Assembly (NCBI RefSeq): GCF_014903745.1
Contig: NZ_JACVXA010000023.1
Coordinates: forward strand, 1-64,000
Direction: 5' to 3'
Length of the DNA: 64,000 bases
DNA from: Mangrovicoccus algicola
GTDB taxonomy: Bacteria > Pseudomonadota > Alphaproteobacteria > Rhodobacterales > Rhodobacteraceae
Numbering within the stretch: the first letter of the stretch is position 1; every line of letters begins with the position of its first letter. The notes beneath the pieces were generated by a model, which was given only the letters and a program-made list of their open reading frames with translations, was not told where the DNA came from and made no database searches. Shown here piece by piece: positions 44,772 to 54,664 of this stretch. The position numbers and the translations under genes were made by a program.

Positions 44772-46240
44772 CGTCCGATCCCCCCCGCCAGGATCATGTC
44801 GGCGGCGATGCGGCGCGCCGCGTCCTCCTGCCCGGCCGCGCGCAGGGCGCCAAGCGCGGCGGCGCGGTCCTCGGCATCCGCCTCGGCCCCGGGCACCAGC
44901 TGGGACAGCGCCGCCAGGATCGTCTCGCCGACCGCGCCGGAGGCGGCCGCGGCGGGCGCGGCGAAGGCGGCGGCTCGCCGCAGCGCCTCGGCATCGCCGG
45001 TATCGGGGTCGGGGCTGCCGCCGGTGGCGATCGCCAGGGCCAGCCGCAGGTCGTCGCCCGCGCCCTCGTGGATCGTCCCGGGCAGCTGACCGTCCAGCAG
45101 CCGCAGGCGCAGCGCTGCCTCGGCGCCGGGACCCTTCAGCTCCAGCCGGGTCAGGCGATGGGCGACCATCCCGGCCAGGGCCGGCTCCAGCCCGGCCATG
45201 GACATCGCCGCGCGCGCATCGATCAGCGCCGCCGAGACCGCCGCGGGATCGCCGGAATTCAGCGCCAGGTCCAGCGCCTGCACGGCACGCACCCGGTCCC
45301 AGATCGCGCCCGAGACGGTGGCCTTGCGTTCGGTATACAGCCCCAGCAGCCGGTTGCCGGGCATGGATCCCGCCCTGGCCAGCCGTTCGGCCGCCTCCAG
45401 CTGGGCCTTCCAGCCCGCCACGAAGCGCAGATCCGACCAGGCGAAGGCCAGCGGCAGGTCGCGCGTGGCCATGGGTTCGCCGATCGCCTCGTAGATGCGG
45501 AAGGACAGCGGCGTCACCCGCGCGGGCTGCGGCAGGCGCGGTTCGCCCTCGAACAGGTCGGGATCGAGGAACCGGGCCAGAAGGTCGTAATCCTCCGGCG
45601 CGATGTCCCCCAGCGCGCGGCCGCTTTCCAGCGTCAGGGCGGCGGTGCTCCAGCGGCCTTCGCGCGCCAGGCAGAAGACCCGCGTCATGGGATTCGGCAC
45701 GAGCGCGGGATTGGCCTCGAGCGCGGCGCAGGCGCGGTCTTCGCTATCCGACAGCAGGCTGATGTCGAACCAGCGCCGGAACAGGTCCGGCGTGCCCGGA
45801 CCGGCCCGTTCGATCAGCGCCTGCGCCCGGTCCAGCGCGCCGCGCCGCAACAGGGCGTCGACCCGCGCCGTCAGCAGCGCGTCATCGCCGCGCGCGGGCG
45901 GGTCCGCCTCGCTCAGCAGCAGCCGCTGCATCAGGTCCTGCGCCCCGGGATAGGGCGAGGGCGGCAGCCGTTCCAGCAGGGCGATGACCCGGTCGCTGCT
46001 GCCGCCTGCCCACAGATCGGCCGGCAGCCCGGCGACCGCGGCGGGGATCAGCCCGGTCGCGTCGCGGTCAAGCCCGCCCAGGGTCCCGGTCTCCACGGCG
46101 CCGCCCGCACCCGGCGCGGACAGGCTGTCGCTGAGCCAGGGCAGGGCGGGTTCGGGCGCGCGCTGCGCCGCCGCCGCCCCCGGTCCGAGCGCCAGCGCAA
46201 GACCCAGCAGCGCCGCGGGTGCCGCGCTATTGCGCACCAA
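44768..46240 (-). CDS. Conserved periplasmic hypothetical protein
   Basis: A 490-residue protein with an N-terminal signal (A-L-L-G-L-A-L-A-L-G-P-G-A-A-A-A-Q) and then an all-helical, alanine-leucine-rich repeat body resembling degenerate TPR/solenoid pairs, with D-R-A-x-A-L-I-type turns. No catalytic motif is seen. The start is TTG at 46240 or GTG at 46237, overlapping the 43-residue gene upstream. It is followed by xerD with an ATGA-type overlap. Function unknown; the operon is conserved next to aroKB in relatives, from memory. Confidence 0.72.
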   Translation of the reverse strand: MVRNSAAPAALLGLALALGPGAAAAQRAPEPALPWLSDSLSAPGAGGAVETGTLGGLDRDATGLIPAAVAGLPADLWAGGSSDRVIALLERLPPSPYPGAQDLMQRLLLSEADPPARGDDALLTARVDALLRRGALDRAQALIERAGPGTPDLFRRWFDISLLSDSEDRACAALEANPALVPNPMTRVFCLAREGRWSTAALTLESGRALGDIAPEDYDLLARFLDPDLFEGEPRLPQPARVTPLSFRIYEAIGEPMATRDLPLAFAWSDLRFVAGWKAQLEAAERLARAGSMPGNRLLGLYTERKATVSGAIWDRVRAVQALDLALNSGDPAAVSAALIDARAAMSMAGLEPALAGMVAHRLTRLELKGPGAEAALRLRLLDGQLPGTIHEGAGDDLRLALAIATGGSPDPDTGDAEALRRAAAFAAPAAAASGAVGETILAALSQLVPGAEADAEDRAAALGALRAAGQEDAARRIAADMILAGGIGR

Positions 46241-46358
46241 GTTCCACCGGGATCGTCACCTGGCCGCGTTCGGGGGCGAGATTGCCGAAATAGGCGTATC
46301 CAACCAGCCCGATGCCCGCCACGATCAGCAGGAATACCAGTACTTTCAGTAATCTCAT
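46227..46358 (-). CDS. 43-residue single-span membrane protein
   Basis: A tiny protein: M-R-L-L-K-V-L-V-F-L-L-I-V-A-G-I-G-L-V-G-Y-A forms one membrane helix, followed by a short Y-F-G-N-L-A-P-E-R tail. The tail ending V-E-L-G-A-Q would face the periplasm if the basic start stays inside. It overlaps the next gene by 14 bases, implying coupling. Similar small proteins occur at this position in Rhodobacterales; role unknown. Confidence 0.72.
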   Translation of the reverse strand: MRLLKVLVFLLIVAGIGLVGYAYFGNLAPERGQVTIPVELGAQ

Positions 46359-46388
46359 CTCGGACCTGCCTTCGGTGCCTCTGCGCGT

Positions 46389-46417
46389 TTGACGATGTTT
46401 CTTGTTCAACTTATACG
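46389..46417 (+). promoter_or_regulatory. Probable sigma-70 promoter of aroK-aroB
   Basis: TTGACG at 46389-46394 and TATACG at 46412-46417 with 17 bases between; a second TATAAC lies at 46429-46434. This gives an aroK leader of about 50-60 bases. Confidence 0.42.
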
Positions 46418-46479
46418 TCGCGGCTCAGTATAACACGGCGCGCCCGCGTCTCAATCAGTCAATCGGAACCGGACCCCGC

Positions 46480-47040
46480 GTGAGCTACCGCCTGAAGAAG
46501 ACAGTCGTCCTGGTGGGGATGATGGGATCCGGCAAGACGTCGGTCGGGCGCGAACTGGCGCGCGCGCTGGAGGCAGAATTCGTCGATTCCGACGAGGAAA
46601 TCGTGCGCGCCTCCTCCTACGAGATCCCTGAACTCTTCTCCCGCTTCGGCGAGGTGTATTTCCGCGAGAAGGAGACCCAGGTCATCCTGCGGCTGCTGAA
46701 GGGCGAACCGCGGATCCTGTCCACGGGCGGCGGGGCCTGGATGAACCATGCCAACCGCATCAACATCACCCGGCTGGGGCTGGCGGTCTGGCTGAAGGCC
46801 GAGACGAACCTTCTCTGGGCGCGCGTCAAGGGCAAGAGCGGCCGGCCGCTTCTGGCGACGGACAATCCCTACCAGACGCTGCGCGAACTCTGCGACAGCC
46901 GCAACCCCGTCTATGCGCGGGCGCCCGTGCATGTGGCGGCGTTTTCCAGCCACAGCGTCGCCGACACGGTGCGGCGGGTCATCGACGAATTGTCCAAACG
47001 CAACGACATCCTGGAGGAAACGGGTGAGCGAACCGGCTGA
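46480..47040 (+). CDS. aroK: Shikimate kinase
   Basis: A 186-residue kinase phosphorylating shikimate at the 3-hydroxyl in aromatic amino acid synthesis. Walker A is G-M-M-G-S-G-K-T-S near 13-21, the shikimate site has D-S-D-E-E-I and the G-G-G motif S-T-G-G-G-A near 84, and the lid has K-S-G-R-P-L-L. The GTG at 46480 is chosen; the ATG/TTG region further upstream adds 26 unconserved residues. aroB starts 17 bases before its stop. Confidence 0.97.
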   Translation: MSYRLKKTVVLVGMMGSGKTSVGRELARALEAEFVDSDEEIVRASSYEIPELFSRFGEVYFREKETQVILRLLKGEPRILSTGGGAWMNHANRINITRLGLAVWLKAETNLLWARVKGKSGRPLLATDNPYQTLRELCDSRNPVYARAPVHVAAFSSHSVADTVRRVIDELSKRNDILEETGERTG

Positions 47041-48142
47041 GCGGGTCCATGTGGCCCTGGAGGAGCGCGCCTATGACGTGGTGATCGGGCAGGGGCTGAT
47101 CGCCGCGGCGGGGGACTACCTGGGACCGCTGCTGTCCAAGAAGCGCGCGGTGATCGTCACCGACAGCACCGTCGCGGCGCATCACCTGCGCCCGCTGCAG
47201 GCGGCGCTCGCGCAGGCGGGCATCGACAGCGCCGCGCTGGAGCTGCCCGCCGGGGAGGCCACCAAGTGCTGGGCCCGGCTCGAGGAAGTCTGCGACTGGC
47301 TCCTGGCGCAGAAGGTCGAACGGCGCGACGTGGTGATCGCCCTCGGCGGCGGGGTGATCGGCGACCTGGCCGGGTTTGCCGCCGCGATCCTGCGCCGCGG
47401 CGTGCGCTTCGTGCAGATTCCGACCTCGCTCCTGGCGCAGGTCGACAGTTCGGTCGGCGGCAAGACCGGGATCAACACCGCCCATGGCAAGAACCTGATC
47501 GGCGCCTTCCACCAGCCCGCGCTGGTGCTGGCCGATACCGGCATCCTGGACACGCTGCCGCCGCGCGACCTGCTGGCGGGCTATGGCGAGGTGGTCAAGT
47601 ACGGGCTGCTGGGCGATGCGGCCTTCTTCGAGTGGCTGGAGGCCAACGGCCCGGCCCTGGCGGCGGGCGATGCGGCCGCGCGCCGTCACGCGGTGCGCCG
47701 GTCGGTCGAGATGAAGGCCGGGATCGTCGCCCGCGACGAGACGGAGCAGGGCGAGCGCGCGCTGCTGAACCTGGGCCATACCTTCTGCCATGCGCTGGAG
47801 GCGGCGACCGGCTATTCCGGCCGCCTGTTGCATGGCGAAGGCGTGGCGATCGGCTGCGCGCTGGCCTTCGAGCTGTCCGCGCGGCTGGGCCTGTGTCCGC
47901 AGGAGGATCCCTCGCGCGTGCGCGCGCATCTTCACGCGATGGGCATGAAGACCGATCTTCGCGACATTCCGGGCGACCTGCCGGGCGCGGAGGCGCTGAT
48001 CGGGCTGATGGCGCAGGACAAGAAGGTGCAGGACGGACAGCTGCGGTTCATCCTCGCGCGCGGCATCGGGCAGGCTTTCGTCACCTCGGACGTGCCTGCC
48101 GAGGCGCTGCGCGGCCTGCTGCAGGAGGCGCTTGCCGCCTGA
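47024..48142 (+). CDS. aroB: 3-dehydroquinate synthase
   Basis: A 372-residue NAD/metal enzyme converting DAHP to 3-dehydroquinate. G-G-G-V-I-G-D-L-A-G-F and the V-Q-I-P-T-S-L-L-A-Q-V-D-S-S-V-G-G-K-T core are intact, with metal ligands in G-E-V-V-K-Y-G, L-N-L-G-H-T-F-x-H-A and H-G-E. The start is GTG at 47024, preceded by GGAGGAAA, inside the end of aroK. The aroK-aroB pair is a common shikimate operon. Confidence 0.98.
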   Translation: MSEPAERVHVALEERAYDVVIGQGLIAAAGDYLGPLLSKKRAVIVTDSTVAAHHLRPLQAALAQAGIDSAALELPAGEATKCWARLEEVCDWLLAQKVERRDVVIALGGGVIGDLAGFAAAILRRGVRFVQIPTSLLAQVDSSVGGKTGINTAHGKNLIGAFHQPALVLADTGILDTLPPRDLLAGYGEVVKYGLLGDAAFFEWLEANGPALAAGDAAARRHAVRRSVEMKAGIVARDETEQGERALLNLGHTFCHALEAATGYSGRLLHGEGVAIGCALAFELSARLGLCPQEDPSRVRAHLHAMGMKTDLRDIPGDLPGAEALIGLMAQDKKVQDGQLRFILARGIGQAFVTSDVPAEALRGLLQEALAA

Positions 48143-48171
48143 GACGGGCGACGGGTCGCGGACGGGGCGGA

Positions 48172-49266
<1,095 letters not shown>

Positions 49267-49385
49267 ATGGTCCTCCGATGCGCTGTCCTCCAGCTGTCCC
49301 CTAGCCGGAAAACCGGGCAGCGTCATCCCCCTGCCGGTGCCGCGACAGGCACTTGCCGCAACGGCGTACCGCCACGGAGAGACCC

Positions 49386-50195
49386 ATGACACAGACAGAC
49401 TGGATCGCGCTGGATGCCTCGCAGCCGCAGGCGCTGGCCTGGCAGATGCGCGAGGACCGCGCCGAGGGACCCGGCCTTCCGGTCGGGGCGGAGGATCTGG
49501 CCGGGCTGGCCGGGGACGGGGGGCTGATCCTCGCCTGCGGGCTGCTGCAGGGCATCGCCGCGCCGCCGGCGCCGCGCACGGTCCCGGCGCCGCCGCTGCC
49601 CGGCCGGATCGCCGTGCAGGACTGGCAGGCGGCGCGGCTGGCCTGCGTGCCGGGTCTGCGCGGCGAGGGCCCGGCCCTGATGACCGGCGCAGAGACCCGC
49701 GTCGCGGGGTTCCTGGCGCTCAATCCCGGATGGGACGGCGTGATCTGCCTGCCCGCCGAGGAAACCCACTGGGTCCATGTCTCGGCCGGGGAGGTGGTCA
49801 GCTTCGTCTCGGCGCTTGCCGGACCGCTGGACCGGCTGGCCGCGCAGAGCGCGCCGGGCCCCTGGGACGAGGCGCTGTTCCTGGAAGCGATGGAGCGCAC
49901 CCGCAGCCGCCCCGAGACGCTGATGGCGGGGCTGGCGCGCATCCGCGCGGCCGAACGGCTGGGCGAGGCGGCGCCGGGGGCCGGGCGCGCGCAGATCCTG
50001 GGGCTGCGCATCGGGGCCGACATGGCCGCGGCCCGCGCCTGGTGGCTGGGCCAGCCGGTCGCGGTGATCGCCCCGCGCGATGCCGCCGGCCCCTGGAATG
50101 CCGCCTTTGCCGCGCAGGGCGTGCCCGCGATCCAGGCGGATGCGATGGCGATGACCCTGGCCGGGCTGGCCGGGGCGCGGGCCCGCCTGGGCTGA
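49386..50195 (+). CDS. DgoK-like protein with lost nucleotide-binding motif
   Basis: A 269-residue protein resembling 2-dehydro-3-deoxygalactonokinase over most of its length: V-P-G-L, T-G-A-E-T-R-V-A-G-F and A-E-E-T-H-W-V-H-V-S align with V/I-P-G-L, R-G-E-E-T-Q and P-G-T-H-S/C-K-W-V. The N-terminal D-W-G-T/S-S phosphate-binding motif, however, reads A-L-D-A-S-Q-P-Q, and the loop P-G-T-H is P-A-E-E-T-H. Kinase activity is doubtful. It lies divergent from the ATPase gene and 80 bases before aldose epimerase. A frameshift was not seen; divergence is by substitution. Confidence 0.65.
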   Translation: MTQTDWIALDASQPQALAWQMREDRAEGPGLPVGAEDLAGLAGDGGLILACGLLQGIAAPPAPRTVPAPPLPGRIAVQDWQAARLACVPGLRGEGPALMTGAETRVAGFLALNPGWDGVICLPAEETHWVHVSAGEVVSFVSALAGPLDRLAAQSAPGPWDEALFLEAMERTRSRPETLMAGLARIRAAERLGEAAPGAGRAQILGLRIGADMAAARAWWLGQPVAVIAPRDAAGPWNAAFAAQGVPAIQADAMAMTLAGLAGARARLG

Positions 50196-50275
50196 GCCGC
50201 GCCGCCTGCGGGGGCTTGATCCCGGCCGCCGGCCGGGCCAGACCGGCAGCGGAGCACAGATGCGGAGCAAGACAG

Positions 50276-51295
50276 ATGATGGCAGCCCTGACCCCCGGTC
50301 TCTACCCGTTCGGCCATCGCCCCGACGGGCGCGAGGTGAAGCGGATCGTGATCTCTGACGGCCGCCTGGGCGCGGCGATCCTGACGCAGGGCGCGATCCT
50401 GCAGGATGTGCGCCTGGCGGGGGTCGATCACGGGCTGGCCATCGGCACCGACACGCTGGAGCCGTATCTCTCGGCGATGCGCTCCTGCGGGTCGCTGATC
50501 GGACCGGTCATCAACCGCATCTCGGGCGGGGCCACGGAGATCGGCGGGCAGAGGGTCGAATTCGAACGCAACCAGGATGGCCGCCATACCCGGCATTCCG
50601 GCGAGGCGGGCACGCAGAACGCGCTGTGGCAGATCGCCGAGCGCGACGATGTCTCGGTGACGCTGGAGCTGAACCTGCCCGATGGCGCGGGCGGCTTTCC
50701 CGGCAACCGTGCGGTGGCGGCGCGCTATGCGCTGGTGGCCGAGGGCGTGCTGGAGATGCGGGTGGCGGTGACGACCGACCGCGACACGATCGTCAATTTC
50801 GCCAATCACGGCTACTGGAACCTCGATGGCAGCGACACCTATGACGGCCATCACCTGCAGGTCGCGGCCGACCGCGCCTGCGTCATGGGGCCGGATTCGC
50901 TGGTCACCGGGGAGATCGAGCCGGTCGCGGGCGGGCCGCTGGATTTCCGCGCGGGGCGGGTGCTGCATCCGGGGCGGGACCCGCGGCTGGATGTCAATCT
51001 GTGCCTGGCCGACCAGCGCCGTGCGCTGACCGAGATCCTGACGCTGACCGGGCGCTCGGGCGTGTCGATGACCGTCTCGACCACCGAGCCGGGGGTGCAG
51101 CTCTACGACGCGGCGAATTTCGCCGATGGCGGCGCGCCGGGCCATGACGGGCGGGCCAATCCTGCATTCTGCGGATTGGCGATCGAGCCGCAGGGCTGGC
51201 CGGATGCCTGCAACCACCCGCATTTCCCCTCGATCCGTCTCGCTGCCGGGCGCTCGGTCGAACAGGTCACGCAATGGCGTTTCGAGGGGCCGTGA
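50276..51295 (+). CDS. Aldose 1-epimerase (GalM-like)
   Basis: A 339-residue beta-sandwich mutarotase. Conserved residues seen are R-I-S-G-G near 83, N-H-G-Y-W-N-L with the catalytic histidine near 180, D-V-N-L-C near 243 and the catalytic glutamate in A-I-E-P-Q-G-W-P-D-A. Tandem ATGs at 50276 and 50279 are available. It follows the DgoK-like gene, giving a small sugar-linked pair; the sugar is unknown. Confidence 0.9.
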   Translation: MMAALTPGLYPFGHRPDGREVKRIVISDGRLGAAILTQGAILQDVRLAGVDHGLAIGTDTLEPYLSAMRSCGSLIGPVINRISGGATEIGGQRVEFERNQDGRHTRHSGEAGTQNALWQIAERDDVSVTLELNLPDGAGGFPGNRAVAARYALVAEGVLEMRVAVTTDRDTIVNFANHGYWNLDGSDTYDGHHLQVAADRACVMGPDSLVTGEIEPVAGGPLDFRAGRVLHPGRDPRLDVNLCLADQRRALTEILTLTGRSGVSMTVSTTEPGVQLYDAANFADGGAPGHDGRANPAFCGLAIEPQGWPDACNHPHFPSIRLAAGRSVEQVTQWRFEGP

Positions 51296-51353
51296 CGGCG
51301 ATGCGGCAGCTTCCGGATTGACCGGGCGCCGCGGGGCATGCGACGGCTCGGGC

Positions 51354-51986
51354 ATGTTGCGCGAACGCATCATCCTGGGCCCGGATTGCGTGGCCGAAGG
51401 CGCGGCCTGGCTGGCGGCGCAGGAGCCGCGTTTCGCCCATGCGCTGGAGCTGACCGGAACGCTGCCGCTCCGGCTGCGCCGCGACGGGTTCGAGGCGCTG
51501 CTGTCGGCCATCGTGTCCCAGCAGGTCTCGGTCGCGGCGGCCGCTGCGATCTGGACCCGGCTGAAGGCGGCGCGCCTGACCGGCCCGCGCAAGATCCTGG
51601 GCGCCAGCGAGGAGGAGCTGCGCGGCTGCGGCCTGTCGCGCCAGAAGATCCGCTATGCCCGCGAACTGGCGGCGGCGCGGATCCGCTATGGCGACCTGCG
51701 CGAGGTCCCGGCCGAGGAGGTGATCGCCACGCTGGTCGCGGTGCCCGGCATCGGCCGCTGGACCGCCGAGATCTACGCGATGTTCTCGCTGGGGCGCGCG
51801 GATGTGTTCGCCCCGGGGGACCTGGCGCTGCAGGAGGCGGCGCGGCTGCTGTTCGATCTGGAGGCGCGGCCGGGCGAACGGGTCTTGCGCGATATGGCCG
51901 CAGGCTGGAGCCCCTGGCGCGCGGTTGCGGCGCGGCTGCTGTGGGCCTACTACCGGGTGGCGAAGGACCGCGAGGGCATCAGATGA
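51354..51986 (+). CDS. AlkA-like DNA-3-methyladenine glycosylase
   Basis: A 210-residue HhH-GPD base-excision enzyme removing alkylated purines. The helix-hairpin-helix V-P-G-I-G-R-W-T-A-E-I-Y is near 130-141 and the catalytic aspartate is in F-A-P-G-D-L-A-L-Q near 155; I-V-S-Q-Q-V-S is the typical early helix. It lacks the N-terminal AlkA domain, as in the short subfamily. It overlaps the next gene by ATGA. Confidence 0.93.
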   Translation: MLRERIILGPDCVAEGAAWLAAQEPRFAHALELTGTLPLRLRRDGFEALLSAIVSQQVSVAAAAAIWTRLKAARLTGPRKILGASEEELRGCGLSRQKIRYARELAAARIRYGDLREVPAEEVIATLVAVPGIGRWTAEIYAMFSLGRADVFAPGDLALQEAARLLFDLEARPGERVLRDMAAGWSPWRAVAARLLWAYYRVAKDREGIR

Positions 51987-52657
51987 CACGCAGGCTGAAC
52001 ACGGGCCGGGCAGAGCCGAAATCGGGCGAGACGAAGAACGTCGTCGTCTTCGTGCATGGCTACGGCGCCAACGGGGCCGATCTGCTGGGCCTGTCGCAGC
52101 CGCTGGCCGAGTATCTGCCCGATACACTGTTCCTGGCGCCCGATGCGCCCGAGCCCTGTGCCGGGGCGCCCATGGGATTCCAGTGGTTCCCGCTTCCCTG
52201 GCTGGACGGATCCAGCGAGGAAGCGTCGCGCGCCTCCATGGAGCAGGCCGTGGCCGACCTCGATGCCCTGCTGGACGAGGTGCTTCAAGAAACCGGTGTA
52301 AGACCCGAGGATATATTCCTTTTCGGTTTCTCCCAGGGCACGATGCTGAGCCTGCATCTTGCGCCGCGCCGCAAGGCGGAGATCGGCGGCGTCGTGGGAT
52401 TTTCCGGACGGCTGCTGGCGCCGGAACGGCTGGCGGCAGAGGCGGCGACCACGCCTCCGGTGATCCTGATCCACGGCGATGCCGATCCGGTCGTCCCGCA
52501 TGCCTCTCTGACAGAGGCCGGCGATGCCCTGTCGGCGGCGGGGTTCCGGGTCTATGCCCATACGATGCGCGGCACCGGGCATGGCATCGATCCCGACGGG
52601 CTGAGCGTGGCGCTGGCCTTCCTGCGCGACCGGATGGGACTGGCCTCCGGGGACTGA
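51983..52657 (+). CDS. Alpha/beta-hydrolase, phospholipase/carboxylesterase family
   Basis: A 224-residue cytosolic esterase. Oxyanion H-G-Y-G-A-N-G is near 25-31, the nucleophile is Ser in G-F-S-Q-G near 117, with Asp in G-D-A-D-P-V-V-P and His in G-T-G-H-G-I-D completing the triad. It belongs with YpfH-like and acyl-protein-thioesterase-like esterases; the natural substrate is unknown. Coupled by ATGA to the glycosylase gene. Confidence 0.92.
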   Translation: MTRRLNTGRAEPKSGETKNVVVFVHGYGANGADLLGLSQPLAEYLPDTLFLAPDAPEPCAGAPMGFQWFPLPWLDGSSEEASRASMEQAVADLDALLDEVLQETGVRPEDIFLFGFSQGTMLSLHLAPRRKAEIGGVVGFSGRLLAPERLAAEAATTPPVILIHGDADPVVPHASLTEAGDALSAAGFRVYAHTMRGTGHGIDPDGLSVALAFLRDRMGLASGD

Positions 52658-52728
52658 CGGTCCCGCTGTCACGGCTTTTTCATGTAGCGGGTTTAAAACC
52701 CTCGGCAGGCACACCGCATTTTGCGGGG

Positions 52729-52757
52729 CTTGTGCCGTTGCAAACACGATATATAGT
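52729..52757 (+). promoter_or_regulatory. Possible promoter of the HNH gene
   Basis: CTTGTG (52729-52734) and TATAGT (52752-52757) with 17 bases between, about 70 bases before the HNH start. The 170-base gap 52658-52827 shows no tRNA or strong hairpin. Confidence 0.33.
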
Positions 52758-52827
52758 CGAAGCAGACTAGGGCGGGAGGGCCCGCTCTGGTGCCGCGAAG
52801 GGCAGACAGGGCGAGGACACTTCACCC

Positions 52828-53412
52828 ATGCAGGCAGACTTCAGGACGGCATTCGTCCGCGAACCCAACAGTCTCAGGCATCATCCGGCACTGGTGCTGA
52901 ACGCCGATTACCGGCCGCTTTCCTATTATCCGCTGTCACTCTGGCCCTGGCAGGAGGCGGTGAAGGCGGCCTTTCTCGACAGGGTCAACATCATCGCCGA
53001 ATACGACCATGTCGTGCGCAGCCCCAGCCTGGAGATACGAATACCCTCGGTCGTGGTGCTCAAGGAATTCGTCAAACCCCAGAAGCGCGTGGCCTTCACG
53101 CGCTTCAATTTGTTTCTGAGGGACGAATTCTGCTGCCAGTATTGCGGGGCGAAGGGCGACCTGACCTTCGACCATGTCGTGCCGCGCGCCCGCGGCGGGA
53201 TCACCAGCTGGGAAAACGTCGTTGCCGCCTGCGGCAAGTGCAACCTGCGCAAGGGGTCCAAGACGCTGAAACAGGTGGGGTTCCGCCTGCAGAAGCCGCC
53301 GCGGCGTCCCTCCTCGGAAGAGATGCGCAACATGGGCCGCCGCTTCCCGCCGAACTTCCTCCATGACAGCTGGGTCGACTACCTTTACTGGGATGCAGAA
53401 CTGGAAAGCTGA
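52828..53412 (+). CDS. HNH endonuclease-domain protein
   Basis: A 194-residue protein conserved in alphaproteobacteria. The N-terminal half has L-V-L-N-A-D-Y-R-P-L-S-Y-Y-P-L-S; the HNH core has two zinc knuckles C-C-Q-Y-C-G and C-G-K-C-N around F-D-H-V-V-P-R-A-R-G-G-I-T-S-W-E-N. The HNH residues are complete, so nuclease activity is possible. It is a stand-alone gene, not part of a visible defence cassette. Confidence 0.92.
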   Translation: MQADFRTAFVREPNSLRHHPALVLNADYRPLSYYPLSLWPWQEAVKAAFLDRVNIIAEYDHVVRSPSLEIRIPSVVVLKEFVKPQKRVAFTRFNLFLRDEFCCQYCGAKGDLTFDHVVPRARGGITSWENVVAACGKCNLRKGSKTLKQVGFRLQKPPRRPSSEEMRNMGRRFPPNFLHDSWVDYLYWDAELES

Positions 53413-53473
53413 ATAACCGTACTTTCAATGCCCTGCATGAGGGTTTTCAGGTGCAACCGCCGGGGGCGGCGGG

Positions 53474-54598
53474 CTAGTCCTCCAGAAGCGGCTCATAGCG
53501 GGCATCGGTCAGCGTCCGCAGGAAGGCGACGATCGCGTCGATGCGCTGATCGTCCAGGGCGGGCCCGGAGGTCAGTTCGGTCATGGACAGGGTTTCGGGC
53601 ACCGGTGCCGGACCGAAGGGCGCCCCGGTTTCGGGATTTATCAGCCGGTCGGGATCGCGGGTATTGTACCGGTTGTAGAACAGGACCACCGTGCGCAGAT
53701 CCTCGAAGACGCCGTTATGCATGTAAGGACCGGTGACCGCAACATTGCGCAGCGACGGGGTCTTGAACTTGCCCCGCTCGGCCGGATCGGCGACCAGCGG
53801 ATTGGCGAACAGCCCCTCGTCCACCAGATCCGGCGCGATGCCGTTCAGCCCGCGCAGCCGCGTGTTCCGCGGCGTGCCGATATTGTGGTATTCGTAACTG
53901 GTGAAGGTCTCGCGCGGGTCCATCTCCGAGCGGCCCAGCTGGTGGCACTGGTTGCAATTGGTGAATTGCTGCGAGAAGAACAGGATCCGGCCCAGTTCCT
54001 CCTCGCGGGTCAGCTCGGCCTCGCCGCGCAGGTAGCGGTCGTACCTGCTGTCGAAAGACGCGAAATCCGGGCCCGCCTCATAAGCCGCCAGCGCCTCGGT
54101 CATGGCGCGATATCCGGTTTCGGCGTCCTCCAGGACATCCGCGCCGAAAAGCCGCGCGAAGGCCGAGACGTAATCCGGATCCGCCCGCAGCCGCGCGACC
54201 ACCGCGGCCTCGTCCGGCATGCCCATCTCGGCCGGGTTCAGCGGCGGCATTCCGGCCTGCGCGGCCAGCCCCCCGGCGCGTCCGTCCCAGAACTGCCCGC
54301 CCGCATAGCGGCCGTCCTCGCGGCGGTGGAAATCGGGCGTGAGAACGGCATAGCCGATCGACGGGGCGTTGCGGTCGCCCAGGCTGATCCCGTCATCCCC
54401 CGGCGAGGCCGCGCCGCGCGGATCGGAAAACCCCGCTTCCGGCATGTGGCAGCTGGCGCAGGATTGCGTGCGATTGGCCGAAAGGGCGGTCTCGAAGAAC
54501 AGCGCCCGGCCCAGATCGACAAGGCTGTCCGGCCCCTGGGCGGCAGCGGGGCACAGCCCGGACAGGGTCAGCAGGGCGGTCAGGAAAAGGCGGCGCAT
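53474..54598 (-). CDS. Diheme cytochrome c peroxidase/MauG-family protein
   Basis: A 374-residue periplasmic protein with a signal peptide (cleavage likely after A-A-A near 20) and two haem c sites: C-A-S-C-H at 47-51 and C-N-Q-C-H near 216-220. Spacing and F-D-G/W-D-G-R-A and P-S-L-R-N-V motifs match the CcpA/MauG family, which reduces peroxide or modifies proteins. No methylamine dehydrogenase genes are near, so a peroxide-scavenging or unassigned role is more likely. Confidence 0.92.
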   Translation of the reverse strand: MRRLFLTALLTLSGLCPAAAQGPDSLVDLGRALFFETALSANRTQSCASCHMPEAGFSDPRGAASPGDDGISLGDRNAPSIGYAVLTPDFHRREDGRYAGGQFWDGRAGGLAAQAGMPPLNPAEMGMPDEAAVVARLRADPDYVSAFARLFGADVLEDAETGYRAMTEALAAYEAGPDFASFDSRYDRYLRGEAELTREEELGRILFFSQQFTNCNQCHQLGRSEMDPRETFTSYEYHNIGTPRNTRLRGLNGIAPDLVDEGLFANPLVADPAERGKFKTPSLRNVAVTGPYMHNGVFEDLRTVVLFYNRYNTRDPDRLINPETGAPFGPAPVPETLSMTELTSGPALDDQRIDAIVAFLRTLTDARYEPLLED

Positions 54599-54664
54599 GA
54601 GAAGATCCGGCGGCGTTTCCCGAGCATAACAATCGGACTTTCGCGCCGCAACCGCGACGCGGTC

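Noticed and set aside
49301-51592. 763-codon minus-strand frame opposite the DgoK-like and epimerase genes
   Set aside because: Covers two genes on the other strand plus their gap; low-complexity Ala/Arg/Pro composition.
52738-52757. TTGCAA with TATATA as HNH promoter
   Set aside because: Only six bases separate the hexamers; the CTTGTG-N17-TATAGT pair fits better.
52828-53412. HNH gene as part of a defence island or homing element
   Set aside because: It is a stand-alone conserved gene with housekeeping neighbours and no methylase, toxin or intron/intein features.
53442-53458. GGTTTT-CAGGT-GCAACC between the convergent HNH and MauG genes
   Set aside because: Two left-arm mismatches and a spacer starting with C; position fits the pattern but the sequence is too weak to include.
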